A stretch of DNA of 64,000 bases from Allosaccharopolyspora coralli (GTDB taxonomy: Bacteria > Actinomycetota > Actinomycetes > Mycobacteriales > Pseudonocardiaceae). This document shows, piece after piece, positions 10,134-18,915 of the stretch. Each line of letters starts with the position of its first letter. Position 1 is the first letter of the stretch. The notes under the pieces were generated by a model. It was not told where the DNA came from and did no database searches. It saw only the letters and a program-made list of their open reading frames with translations. The stretch is taken from assembly GCF_009664835.1 (NCBI RefSeq), contig NZ_CP045929.1:1674001-1738000 (forward strand), written 5' to 3'. The position numbers were made by a program, and so were the translations under genes.

Positions 10134-11786
10134 TCAGCGGGCGAAAGAGATCTGCAGCGTCGGCTGGGTCGCCTCGGCGAAAAAGTCGTTGCCCTTGTCG
10201 TCGACGACGACGAACGCGGGAAAGTCCTCGACGTCGATCTTCCACACTGCTTCCATGCCCAGCTCCGGGTACTCCAGGACTTCGACGTTGCGGATGCAGT
10301 CCTGGGCGAGGCGAGCGGCAGGGCCACCGATCGAGCCCAGGTAGAAGCCGCCATGCTGGTGGCACGAGGCGCTGACCTTGGACGACCGGTTCCCCTTGGC
10401 GAGCATCACGAGTGAACCGCCGGCGGCCTGGAACTGTTCGACGTAGGCGTCCATCCGGCCTGCGGTCGTCGGCCCGAACGACCCCGAGGCGTAGCCCTCC
10501 GGTGTCTTCGCTGGTCCCGCGTAGTAGACGGGGTGATCCCGCAGGTACTGGGGGAGCGGTTCGCCGGCGTCGAGCCGTTCGGCGATCTTGGCGTGCGCGA
10601 TGTCCCTGGCCACCACGAGCGGACCGGTCAGCGACACCCGTGTCTTCACCGGCAGCTTGGAGAGCTCCTCACGGATCTCGCTCATCGGGCGGGTGAGGTC
10701 GATCCGGACGACGTCGCCGGAGAGTTGCTCGTCGGCAACGTCGGGCAGGTGACGCGCAGGGTCCTGGTCGAGTTGCTCCAGGAACACTCCGTCCGGGGTG
10801 ATGCTTGCCTTGGCCTGGCGGTCGGCCGAGCAGGACACCGCCACCCCCACCGGAAGCGACGCGCCGTGCCGGGGCAACCGGATGACGCGGACGTCGTGGC
10901 AGAAGTACTTGCCACCGAACTGCGCTCCGATGCCGAAATGGCGCGTCATTTCCAGGACCTGCCCTTCGAGTTCCACGTCACGCAGTGCGTGACCGGAGGG
11001 CGAGCCGGTCCGGGGGAGCTCGTCGAGGTAGCGAGCCGAAGCGAGCTTGGCGACCTTGAGGTTGTGCTCGGCCGAGGTACCGCCGACGACGATCGCCAGG
11101 TGATAGGGCGGGCAGGCGGCCGTGCCCAGCGACCGAAGCTTTTCCTCCAAGAAGCGGGCCAGGCGCGTGGTGTTCAACAGCGCCTTCGTCTCCTGATAGA
11201 GGAACGTCTTGTTCGCGCTGCCGCCGCCCTTGGCCATGAAAAGGAAGTCGTAGTGCGGGTCGGTGCCGGGGGCAGAGAAGAGCTCGATCTGTGCGGGCAG
11301 GTTGGACCCGGTGTTGCGTTCGTCCCAAAAGCTCATCGGGGCCATCTGCGAGTAGCGCAGGTTCAGGTCCTGGTAGGCGTCGAAGATGCCGCGGGAGAGC
11401 CGTTCCTCGTCGCGACCGCCGGTCAGCACTGTCTCCGTGCGCTTGCCGACGACGATGGCCGTACCGGTGTCCTGGCACATCGGCAGTACCCCGCCCGCCG
11501 AGATGCAGGCGTTGCGGAGCAGGTCGGTGGCGACGAATCGGTCGTTGGCCGAGGCCTCTGGGTCGTCGACGATCGACCGCAGTTGCGCGAGGTGGGACGG
11601 ACGCAGCAGGTGCTGGATGTCCTTGATCGCCTCGGCGGCGAGCAACCGCAACGTGTCCGGCTCGACCTCGAGGAACCGGCGTCCGGCGGCCTCCACGGTG
11701 CGGAGGCCTTCCGTGGTCAGCAGACGGTACTCGGTCTGATCCGGTCCCAGTGGCAGCAGCTCGGTGAAATCGAACGTGGTGGTCAC
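10134..11786 (-). CDS. fum: Class I (iron-sulfur) fumarate hydratase
   Basis: Interconverts fumarate and malate in the TCA cycle using an oxygen-sensitive [4Fe-4S] cluster. Seen: 550 residues, the single-chain size of FumA/FumB, with the N-terminal cluster domain ([10 protein letters not shown] contains one ligand Cys) and the C-terminal swivelling domain. GTG start with AAAGGAG seven bases upstream. Monocistronic: terminator on the downstream side, divergent phosphatase upstream. Many relatives use the unrelated class II FumC; whether this genome has both cannot be seen here. Confidence 0.93.
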   Translation of the reverse strand: MTTTFDFTELLPLGPDQTEYRLLTTEGLRTVEAAGRRFLEVEPDTLRLLAAEAIKDIQHLLRPSHLAQLRSIVDDPEASANDRFVATDLLRNACISAGGVLPMCQDTGTAIVVGKRTETVLTGGRDEERLSRGIFDAYQDLNLRYSQMAPMSFWDERNTGSNLPAQIELFSAPGTDPHYDFLFMAKGGGSANKTFLYQETKALLNTTRLARFLEEKLRSLGTAACPPYHLAIVVGGTSAEHNLKVAKLASARYLDELPRTGSPSGHALRDVELEGQVLEMTRHFGIGAQFGGKYFCHDVRVIRLPRHGASLPVGVAVSCSADRQAKASITPDGVFLEQLDQDPARHLPDVADEQLSGDVVRIDLTRPMSEIREELSKLPVKTRVSLTGPLVVARDIAHAKIAERLDAGEPLPQYLRDHPVYYAGPAKTPEGYASGSFGPTTAGRMDAYVEQFQAAGGSLVMLAKGNRSSKVSASCHQHGGFYLGSIGGPAARLAQDCIRNVEVLEYPELGMEAVWKIDVEDFPAFVVVDDKGNDFFAEATQPTLQISFAR

Positions 11787-12002
11787 GTCGCAGCTCCTTT
11801 GCGTGCATTCGGGTACCGCATGACGTTAAGCCGTGCGCCCGGTCTCGCCGCCCGCAGGGTTGCCGGAGGCGGTCGGAACAGCAACCACATGCCTCGCCGC
11901 GAATCCCACCGAGCCTGGCCGGATCCGCTTGCGTCCTGGAAAGGTGGGACCCGGAACGTGGACGAGGTCGAGGTGGTGGGACCACCGCTGAGGAGGGAAT
12001 CT

Positions 12003-12740
12003 GTGGTGAGCACCGACCGCAGCGAGCACGAGCTGGACAGCCTGGTGAACGTCCGGGACTTGGGCGGCCTGCCCACCGAGGACGGTGGCTGGACCCGTCC
12101 GGGTGTGCTGTATCGCAGCGATGCTCCGCGCGTCGGCGATCGCGACCCTGTCGGTCTGGCGGGCTGGCCACCACGGGTCGTGGTGGACCTGCGCGACGCG
12201 CCCGAACAGGGTGACCGTGACCACCCGATGCTGACGGTGGCGGCGGTGCGCAGGGTGTCGCTGCTGGAGGACATCCACCGCAGCGGTGCGTTCGCCGACA
12301 AGCCGTTCCCTGGCTTGGCGGAGCTCTACACCCGGATGACCGATCTCGCGGCGGTCAAGCTGGTCGAGGCGTTCCGGGCGGCGTCGACCGCAGACGGACC
12401 TGCATTGGTGCATTGCGCGGCGGGCAAGGACCGAACCGGTGTCCTCACGGCCTTGTTGCTGCGCGCCGCCGGGGTGCGTCGCGAGGCGGTGGTCGAGGAC
12501 TACCTGGTCACCAACGACAACCTGATGCGCGTGCTGCAGCGTCTCGAACTGGCACCGATCCTGCCGGTCGGGGTGGACGCCGACATCAGCGAGTTGCGGG
12601 AGCTGCATCAAGCTCCGAGGGAGGCCATCGACGCCGTGCTCACACGGTTCGAGGAGAGCGGTGGAGTAGTCCCATGGTTGGCCCGGCACGGTCTCGGCGC
12701 GGACGAAGTGGCGCGCTGGCGCGCTCGTCTGACCGGCTGA
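12003..12740 (+). CDS. PtpB-like tyrosine phosphatase
   Basis: 245 residues with the phosphatase loop HCAAGKDRTG (HCx5R), the N-terminal NVRDLGG motif and a TRPGVLYRSD segment typical of the actinobacterial PtpB/Y_phosphatase3 family, which acts on phosphotyrosine and in some members phosphoinositides. No signal peptide. Start is one of two adjacent GTG codons after GAGGAGGGA; the first is used. Convergent with sigB across two hairpins. Confidence 0.85.
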   Translation: MVSTDRSEHELDSLVNVRDLGGLPTEDGGWTRPGVLYRSDAPRVGDRDPVGLAGWPPRVVVDLRDAPEQGDRDHPMLTVAAVRRVSLLEDIHRSGAFADKPFPGLAELYTRMTDLAAVKLVEAFRAASTADGPALVHCAAGKDRTGVLTALLLRAAGVRREAVVEDYLVTNDNLMRVLQRLELAPILPVGVDADISELRELHQAPREAIDAVLTRFEESGGVVPWLARHGLGADEVARWRARLTG

Positions 12741-12785
12741 GTCGGAGCCTGATCGGCCGGTACCGGTGCTGTGAACAATGGTCGA

Positions 12786-12820
12786 GAGGTCGGACCCGTC
12801 CCAATGACGAGTCCGACCTC
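12786..12820 (+). terminator. Hairpin terminator after the phosphatase gene
   Basis: Ten-base perfect arms GAGGTCGGAC/GTCCGACCTC around a 15-base loop, 45 bp after the phosphatase stop. Confidence 0.65.
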
Positions 12821-12902
12821 CCGTGGGAAGCGACCGGTGTGCTGTGCGCCGGTCGCGCAGTCGATGACCGCCTTGTGAGGCGGTCGAAGGTGCGGTGGGC
12901 GT

Positions 12903-12933
12903 GGGCGCGGCCCGGCTGAGCCGGCCCGCGCCC
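12903..12933 (-). terminator. Terminator of sigB
   Basis: G+C-rich 14-bp stem with one mismatch and a three-base loop, starting 4 bases beyond the sigB stop codon on the minus strand. Confidence 0.7.
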
Positions 12934-12937
12934 CGGC

Positions 12938-13906
12938 TCAGCTCGCGTAGGCGCGGAGCTTCTCGGCCCGGTCGCCCTTGCGGAGCTTGCCCATGACCTC
13001 GCGCTCGATCTGGCGCACCCGCTCGCGGGAGAGACCGAACGCCTTGCCGATCTGGTCCAGTGTGCGCGGCTGACCGTCATCGAGGCCGTAGCGCATCCGG
13101 ATGACGTTCTGCTCGCGGTCCTCGAGGGTGCCCAACACCCGGCGGAGATCGTCCTGCAGGAAGCCGGAGATGACCGCGTTCTCGGCATCGGCGGACTCGG
13201 CGTCCTCGATGAAGTCGCCGAGCGGCGCGTCCTCCTCGGAACCCACCGGCATGTCCAGGCTCACCGGGTCGCGGGAGTGGTCGAGCAGGTCGCTGACCTT
13301 CTCCGGCGCGAGGCCGGACTGTTCCGCGATCTCGTCGTCGGTCGCGTCGCGGCCGAGCTTCTGGTGCAGGTCGCGCTTGATCCGGGCGATCTTGTTGACC
13401 TGCTCGACGAGGTGAACCGGGAGCCGGATGGTGCGGCTCTGGTCGGCCATGCCACGCGTGATCGCCTGGCGGATCCACCAGGTCGCGTAGGTGGAGAACT
13501 TGAAGCCCTTGGTGTAGTCGAACTTCTCCACGGCTCGGATCAGGCCGAGGTTTCCCTCCTGGATGAGGTCCAGAAGCGGCATGCCCCGGCCGGTGTAGCG
13601 TTTGGCGAGGCTGACCACGAGCCGGAGGTTGGCCTCCATGAGGTGGTTCTTGGCCACCCTGCCGTCCCGGACCACCATGCGGAGGTCGGTGCGGCGCTCG
13701 GCAGACACGTCCTCGGTGTCCAGGAGGTGCCGGGCGAAGACGCCTGCCTCGATGCGCTTGGCGAGGTCGACCTCCTCCTGCGCGGTGAGCAGCGCTGTGC
13801 GCCCGATGCCGTTCAGGTAGACCCGGACGAGGTCGGCGGAGGGGCCTTGGCCGTCGAGGTCTGCCTCGCTCGGAGTCGGGCGGTTGATGGTCTGCGGGAC
13901 GGTCAT
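12938..13906 (-). CDS. sigB: RNA polymerase sigma factor SigB (group 2, principal-like)
   Basis: 322 residues, close to the length of mycobacterial SigB. Sigma-70 regions 1.2-4.2 are all visible: core-binding region 2.1, -10 recognition helix around [19 protein letters not shown], and region 4.2 [11 protein letters not shown]. It lacks the long Lys/Ser/Glu-rich N-terminal extension of SigA (encoded at 25922-27307), which makes it the non-essential paralogue. ATG preceded by GGGAGGGAG. An ECF-type promoter about 245 bp upstream suggests stress control, as known for mycobacterial sigB. Confidence 0.94.
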   Translation of the reverse strand: MTVPQTINRPTPSEADLDGQGPSADLVRVYLNGIGRTALLTAQEEVDLAKRIEAGVFARHLLDTEDVSAERRTDLRMVVRDGRVAKNHLMEANLRLVVSLAKRYTGRGMPLLDLIQEGNLGLIRAVEKFDYTKGFKFSTYATWWIRQAITRGMADQSRTIRLPVHLVEQVNKIARIKRDLHQKLGRDATDDEIAEQSGLAPEKVSDLLDHSRDPVSLDMPVGSEEDAPLGDFIEDAESADAENAVISGFLQDDLRRVLGTLEDREQNVIRMRYGLDDGQPRTLDQIGKAFGLSRERVRQIEREVMGKLRKGDRAEKLRAYAS

Positions 13907-14150
13907 TGAGCTCCCTCCCAGGCGGGCGCTGTCCGTGCACCGTGTCCGGTGCCGGGGGCCGCGTACACTCGGGGTCAGCCGAGACGTCGCGTCCCCTCCT
14001 GTGTCGATCGTGCTGGTGCGGATCGTGATGGTGCTGTGATCGGGTTCGTGACGGTGCAGGTCATTCGGTGACGGGCGGTGCCGTCTCGAAGTCGGTTGCG
14101 AGTGGTCCCTCGCGTTCATCGTCGTTCGTGGCGATGCTTGTTACTGTGAA

Positions 14151-14177
14151 AACGCACGGGGCGCCGAATTCGTTCCC
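14151..14177 (-). promoter_or_regulatory. ECF-sigma-type promoter upstream of sigB
   Basis: On the minus strand GGGAAC (14177-14172) is followed by 17 bases and CGTTTTC (CGTT at 14154-14151). This equals the GGAAC-N18-GTT pattern recognised by SigE/SigH/SigR-type factors. It points at sigB with an untranslated leader of about 240 bases. The remaining sequence of 13907-14259 shows no gene. Confidence 0.65.
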
Positions 14178-14259
14178 GATGTTCTGGCCTCGTTGGCGTC
14201 ATCGTCGTCACATTCGCCGGCCTCAGTCTGAGAATGAGCTGAGAGTCCGCGTCACGGAT

Positions 14260-14685
14260 TTACACTTCCACCAAAAGAGTGAATGGTCCGTCGTTGACGC
14301 TCTCGACCTTCATCGCCGCACCGAACGCTCCGGTCGCCACCCGTGCGCCACGCTCCCGCAGGGCGGTGACGACCTCCTCGACCAGCGGCTCGGCCTGCTC
14401 CGGACGGGCGGCGTCCGACCACGAGGGGCGACGCCCCTTGGCGGTTCGGCCGTAGAGGGTGAACTGGCTGACCACGAGCACCGGTGCGCCGGTCGTCGCG
14501 CACGACTCCTCGTCCCGCAACGCGCGAAGTTCGAACAGCTTTCGCGCGATTGCGGTGGCCTGATCACGGCCGTCGGAATGCGTGACACCGAGTAGGACGA
14601 GTAACCCCGGCTCGGTGATGGCGCCGACGGTCTCACCGTCGACCACAACGGCGGCCCGCTCGACACGGGAGACCACGGCCCTCAC
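14260..14685 (-). CDS. dtd: D-aminoacyl-tRNA deacylase Dtd
   Basis: Hydrolyses D-amino acids (and glycine) mischarged on tRNA. Seen: 141 residues with the family motifs SQFTLYG and, near the C-terminus, NDGPFT, the Gly-Pro loop that gives chirality control. GTG start overlaps the upstream methyltransferase stop as GTGA, so the pair is translationally coupled; an ATG four codons earlier is possible. Lies directly upstream of the sigB control region. Confidence 0.93.
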   Translation of the reverse strand: MRAVVSRVERAAVVVDGETVGAITEPGLLVLLGVTHSDGRDQATAIARKLFELRALRDEESCATTGAPVLVVSQFTLYGRTAKGRRPSWSDAARPEQAEPLVEEVVTALRERGARVATGAFGAAMKVESVNDGPFTLLVEV

Positions 14686-16190
14686 CGTTCGGACCATTCC
14701 GCGGGCAGCAGCATTCCGTGACGCACGAGTTCCCGAATCACCGGCTCGGCTTCGGTGGCCATCGGGTCCGGTGCGACCCCGTGCGCGGTGGCCAACAGTT
14801 CCACGAGGTCGCCGAGCGGCAGCGCGCCCTGGCAGCCTGCGATCAATCGGGCTCCCAGGTCGTCGACCTCGTGCCGCCAGCCCGGACCGTCGGTGCGGTG
14901 CAGCCGGTGCACCGTCGGCGACCAGCCGTCCGGCGTCGGTTCCGAGACCTGTTCCAACACGGTCGTCGCCGCGGTCGTCAGGCGTGCGCCGAGCAGGTCC
15001 TCCGGGGTGGCGTGATCGCGTAGCCACTCCGCACGCTGCAACCAACCGTCCGATTCCGCACCCAGCGGGTCGTCGAAGGCGTGCCTGAGGTCCTCGCACA
15101 CGACTTGCGGGCTGCCCGCGTCGATTCTCCGCAGCGTGACGAAACCGAATCCGACGCCCTCGACGCGGTTGTCCCGGAACCAGTCGAGCCACTCCGCGGC
15201 CTTGCGTGCTCCGGCGTCGCTGTGCAGGTCGTAACCAGCGTCCCGCAGCCAGGTGCCGACGTAGAGCTCCGGATCGGCGACGTCGCGCTGTACGAACCAC
15301 GCGTCCACGTTGCCCGGCAGCCACCCGGCGACACGGTCCCGCCAGTCCTCGCCCTCCCGGTGCAGCCAGGAGGCGAGCAGCTGGGCGCGCCCACCCTCGA
15401 CCAGGTACGACGGCGCCTCTCGCACGACCAGCGCGCTCGCGTCGTCGCCCGCCAGGCCGGAATCGCGGTAGGTGAAGTCGGTACGTGGCGGGCCCACGAC
15501 GAACGGGGGATTGCACACCACCAGGTCGAACCGCCGGCCGGTGACCGGGGTGAACCAGTCTCCCTCGACGGTCTCGGCCGCGATCTCGTTGAGCCGGAAC
15601 GTGGCATCGGCCAGCGCGAGCGCGCGGTCGGAGACGTCGGTCGCGGTGATCCGGTCGGCGTGCGTGCTGGCGTGCAGTGCCTGCACGCCGCAGCCCGTGC
15701 CCAGGTCGAGCACCGACCCGACACTGCGGCGCGAGGTCGCCCGGACGAGGCTCAGGGAGGCGTGCCCGACCCCGAGTACGTGCTCGGGCGTGAGCGACTC
15801 GCCGGACGGCCGTTGCAGCGAATCCAGGTCCGAGATCACCCACCACGAGTGTTCGTCCGCGCCGTGCGGCCGGATGTCCAGACCCGCTCGGAGCGCCTCA
15901 CCGTCATGCACGAGCAGTCCGGCTGCGAGCGCGTCGTCGACGTCGAGGACGCGCATGGCCTCCTGTACCGCCGCGCGAGGTTCGGCCGAGCCGATCAGGA
16001 ACAGCCGCACCAGCGTACCCAGCGCGCCGCCCGCTACCGACGCGCGGCGCGCGGGTTCGGGTTCGCCGCGCCCCAGAGCCGCGTGTGCGGACGGCCCGAG
16101 GAGGTCGAGGACACCGTCGGTGTCGTAGCGCGCCGTACGGAACGCGTCGCGGAGGCGGTCGAGGAGGGCATCGCCGAGATCAGGAATCAC
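14682..16190 (-). CDS. Class I SAM-dependent methyltransferase (RlmG/HemK-like)
   Basis: 502 residues. SAM-binding motif LDLGTGCGVQALHA and catalytic NPPF motif (VVCNPPFVV) indicate an N-methyltransferase acting on an exocyclic amino group of RNA or on glutamine. The N-terminal 130 residues form an alpha-helical domain and the C-terminal 200 a further domain typical of actinobacterial members of this unnamed group. Substrate unknown. GTG start; operon partner of dtd. Confidence 0.85.
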   Translation of the reverse strand: MIPDLGDALLDRLRDAFRTARYDTDGVLDLLGPSAHAALGRGEPEPARRASVAGGALGTLVRLFLIGSAEPRAAVQEAMRVLDVDDALAAGLLVHDGEALRAGLDIRPHGADEHSWWVISDLDSLQRPSGESLTPEHVLGVGHASLSLVRATSRRSVGSVLDLGTGCGVQALHASTHADRITATDVSDRALALADATFRLNEIAAETVEGDWFTPVTGRRFDLVVCNPPFVVGPPRTDFTYRDSGLAGDDASALVVREAPSYLVEGGRAQLLASWLHREGEDWRDRVAGWLPGNVDAWFVQRDVADPELYVGTWLRDAGYDLHSDAGARKAAEWLDWFRDNRVEGVGFGFVTLRRIDAGSPQVVCEDLRHAFDDPLGAESDGWLQRAEWLRDHATPEDLLGARLTTAATTVLEQVSEPTPDGWSPTVHRLHRTDGPGWRHEVDDLGARLIAGCQGALPLGDLVELLATAHGVAPDPMATEAEPVIRELVRHGMLLPAEWSER

Positions 16191-16259
16191 GCGCCGATCG
16201 TCACACGCGCCACCGACACCTGCGGCCGCGTGGGTCGGAACGCGACCGTCACCGAACGG

Positions 16260-16474
16260 TCAGAGGCATGTGGGAACTGGCATGTGTTCCCGTAGGGCAC
16301 GGTCACTTAACCAGCCGCGGAACGCTGAGACACTCCGGCGTTCGGAGTTCGTGCCTCGCAAGGCAGGGGTTCTCGCCGCGTACACGCGCGTCCTCGAGAG
16401 GGCCCCAACACCGGCGCGAACAGGGGCGGGGCTGGTACTGGACCACATACCCAAGTTCCCGGATGCCCACTCAG
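16260..16474 (-). repeat. Dispersed repeat family A, long copy 2
   Basis: Inverted orientation relative to copies 1 and 4b, full length (about 215 bp), in the gap between the divergent methyltransferase and HhH-GPD genes. Contains the complete block order including GAGAACCCCTGCCTTGCGAG and GTGCCCTACGGGAACA read on the minus strand. The boundaries carry TCAGA on both sides. It accounts for most of the 16191-16513 gene-free stretch. Confidence 0.85.
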
Positions 16475-16513
16475 ACCTCGTGTGCGGTCGCGGGTCGTGG
16501 GATCCTGCACGGC

Positions 16514-17086
16514 ATGACGCGCACTCTGCAGCTCGCCCAGGATCCCGATGCCGACAAGCTGCTCTCCGATGATCCGTTCGCCCTGCTCACCGGTATGCTG
16601 CTCGACCAGCAGATCGGGATGGAGGTCGCCTTCGCCGGGCCGAAGAAGATCGCCGAGCGCATGGGCGGCTTCAGCGTCACCAGGATCGCCGAGTGTGACC
16701 TCGACGAGTTCGTTGAGCTGTGTGTGCACAAGCCCGCCATCCACCGCTACGGCGGCTCGATGGGCAAGCGGGTGCATGCGCTCGCCGAGTACGTCGTCGA
16801 ACATTACGACGGCCACACCGAGCGGATCTGGACCGAAGGAGATCCGGACGGCACGGAGGTCCTCAAGAGGCTCAAGGCCCTGCCCGGGTACGGGGACCAG
16901 AAGGCCAAGATCTTCCTGGCGCTGCTCGGTAAGCAACTCGGAGTGCGGCCGGCGGACTGGCGCGAGGCTGCCGGTGCGTACGGCGACGAGGACGCCCGGC
17001 GTTCGATCGCCGACGTCGTCGACGACACCACGTTGCAGGAAGTGCGCTCGTTCAAGAAGGCCGCGAAGGCGGCCGCCAAGAAGTAG
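16514..17086 (+). CDS. HhH-GPD superfamily base-excision-repair-like protein
   Basis: 190 residues. Helix-hairpin-helix segment LKALPGYGDQKAKIFLALLG at about residues 120-139 and an N-terminal all-helical region match the compact actinobacterial HhH-GPD family, relatives of DNA glycosylases such as endonuclease III. The usual iron-sulfur Cys cluster is absent. Lys-rich C-terminus (KKAAKAAAKK) may help bind DNA. Glycosylase substrate unknown. Confidence 0.82.
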   Translation: MTRTLQLAQDPDADKLLSDDPFALLTGMLLDQQIGMEVAFAGPKKIAERMGGFSVTRIAECDLDEFVELCVHKPAIHRYGGSMGKRVHALAEYVVEHYDGHTERIWTEGDPDGTEVLKRLKALPGYGDQKAKIFLALLGKQLGVRPADWREAAGAYGDEDARRSIADVVDDTTLQEVRSFKKAAKAAAKK

Positions 17087-17152
17087 CCGCACGGCTCCAC
17101 ACGAAGCTGCCGTGGCGAGGTGGTGGCGCCGCCGCTGTCAACGGCTCTGCTG

Positions 17153-17170
17153 CCCCCCCCCCCCCGGGGG
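17153..17170 (+). repeat. C13G5 homopolymer tract
   Basis: Thirteen consecutive C followed by five G between the HhH-GPD and DUF3099 genes. Prone to slippage or length miscalling; not inside a gene. Confidence 0.9.
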
Positions 17171-17251
17171 CGGAGCATTCGGGGGCTGGGATCCGCCCGG
17201 GCTGTCGGCCGAATGAGACCGGTGGGACGATGGAAGGGTGGAGGTGGTGTC

Positions 17252-17587
17252 GTGAACGAGTCCCGACGTGACGACGACACCCCGGTGCTGATCACCGAGG
17301 CGCAGCCGTCCTACGACGATCAGCAGGCTGTCCGGCGGCGCAAGTACGCGATCATGATGTCGCTGCGGATCCCGTGTTTGGTGCTGGGGGCCCTCGTTTT
17401 CCAGTTCTGGCAGCTGTGGTGGCTCTCGTTGATCATCGTCGCGATCTCCATTCCGCTGCCGTGGGCGGCGGTGCTGGTCGCCAACGACCGTCCGCCGCGC
17501 AAGCGGGAAGACTCCCACCGCTTCCACGGAACGGAAAAGTCCGCAGGCGAACTCGAAGCGCGCGAACATCGGATCATCGACACCTGA
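17252..17587 (+). CDS. DUF3099-family small membrane protein
   Basis: 111 residues with two closely spaced hydrophobic segments (about residues 30-75) flanked by charged ends, as in DUF3099 proteins of actinobacteria. Function unknown. GTG start with GGAGGTGG upstream. Confidence 0.8.
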   Translation: MNESRRDDDTPVLITEAQPSYDDQQAVRRRKYAIMMSLRIPCLVLGALVFQFWQLWWLSLIIVAISIPLPWAAVLVANDRPPRKREDSHRFHGTEKSAGELEAREHRIIDT

Positions 17588-17672
17588 GCACCGTTGTGAA
17601 CCGCGCGAGCTCGGTGGGCTCGGGTTAGCGTCGGCGGAACCGACAAACCCGACAGAGTTCTACGGAGGCCTC

Positions 17673-18356
17673 GTGCGCCGCGCTTTCGCAATCACGGCCC
17701 TGAGCATGTCCACGGCACTGGCGTTGACCGCGTGTGGAAACGGTGAGCAGCCCGCCGACGACGGTGGCGGCCAGCCCCCTGCCGCGGGGGACTCGCCGGA
17801 AGGCGGAGGCCAAGCTCCTCCGCCCGAGGGGCAGCCGGCCCAGGGCGAACAGGCCCAGGGGCAGGGTGCGGTCGCGGCCAGGGCGATGCTGGTCGACGCC
17901 GAGGGAGCGGAGCGGGGCACGGTGGAACTCTCCGAAACCGACGTGGGCACGCAAGTATCGTTCCAGGTCAGCGGTATGCCGCCTGGATACCATGGTCTGC
18001 ACGCGCACTCGATCGGTCGGTGTGAGCCGGACAGTCCCGACCCTGACGACCCGTCCAGTACTGGAGACTTCCTCTCCGCCGGGGGGCACGTCGGCGAAGC
18101 CGATCACGGCGATCACGCGGGGGATCTTCCGTCGATGCTCGTCACCGAGTCCGGCGAGGGAATGCTGACGTCGGTCACGGACCGATTCACCCCTGCGGAC
18201 CTGCTCGACGAGGACGGCAGCGCCTTCATGGTGCATTCGGATCGGGACAACTTCGCGAACATCCCGGAACGGTACGCCCCCGAGGGACCGGACGAGGACA
18301 CGCGCGACACCGGGGACGCAGGCGACCGTCTCGCCTGTGGCGTCCTCACCGAGTAA
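17673..18356 (+). CDS. sodC: Lipoprotein Cu/Zn superoxide dismutase SodC
   Basis: 227 residues. Signal peptide with lipobox LTAC, a Gly/Pro/Gln-rich linker to about residue 65, then the SOD beta-barrel. Copper ligands are visible in GLHAHSIG and MVHSD, the bridging and zinc region in SAGGHVGEADHGDHAGDLP, whose His spacing is compressed relative to typical enzymes. The terminal CGV supplies the disulfide partner of the GRCE Cys. Detoxifies extracellular superoxide. GTG start after GGAGG; a TAGCGT -10 hexamer lies about 45 bp upstream. Confidence 0.9.
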   Translation: MRRAFAITALSMSTALALTACGNGEQPADDGGGQPPAAGDSPEGGGQAPPPEGQPAQGEQAQGQGAVAARAMLVDAEGAERGTVELSETDVGTQVSFQVSGMPPGYHGLHAHSIGRCEPDSPDPDDPSSTGDFLSAGGHVGEADHGDHAGDLPSMLVTESGEGMLTSVTDRFTPADLLDEDGSAFMVHSDRDNFANIPERYAPEGPDEDTRDTGDAGDRLACGVLTE

Positions 18357-18498
18357 AAGGGCACGCGGAGTGATCTGCATGGGCGGTTTCGCCACGGGAC
18401 CGCCTACGCAGAGAGTCCGAGCGCTGTCCCGCTTGCGGATCGAGGGTCCGGGGGCGCCTGTCCGACAGCAGGCCGCCGAGGTGCGGCATCATGGGGGG

Positions 18499-18753
18499 AT
18501 GAGCACGATGACGCTGCCGGACACCGACACCCGGCCCGAAACCTCCGACCAGTCCAGCGACGACCGGCCGGAGGTGTTCCACTACGTGCAGAAGGACAAG
18601 ATCGCCGAGAGCGCGGTCACGGGCTCGTACGTGGTGGCACTGTGCGGTGAGGTCTTCCCGGTCACCAAGTCGGCCAAGCCCGGCTCACCGGTGTGCCCCG
18701 ACTGCAAGAAGGTCTTCGAGGGGCTTCCGCCCGGTGGTGGCGACGACGAGTGA
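18499..18753 (+). CDS. DUF3039-family small zinc-ribbon-like protein
   Basis: 84 residues. Acidic N-terminus, then VVALCGE and CPDCKK supplying three Cys for a possible metal site. DUF3039 proteins are universal in actinobacteria and sit near sigA/sigB (Rv2708c in M. tuberculosis, from memory). Function unknown. ATG after six G bases. Confidence 0.82.
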   Translation: MSTMTLPDTDTRPETSDQSSDDRPEVFHYVQKDKIAESAVTGSYVVALCGEVFPVTKSAKPGSPVCPDCKKVFEGLPPGGGDDE

Positions 18754-18915
18754 GTTCGGCACCGGACGGGCCGTAGCGGTCGTCGGACGAGGTCGCGCGG
18801 CGCGGTCTCCGGTAGCGTCCGCTTTTCCTGTGCGGCCGCACCGACGACGGGCCAGCTTCTCGGGCGCAGCTCTGTGGCCCGAATTCGCCTGACCCCCGGC
18901 TGAACGGTCCCCCGG

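Noticed and set aside
17938-18170. SodC as certainly zinc-deficient
   Set aside because: The His spacing in the metal loop looks compressed, but I cannot align it reliably by eye.
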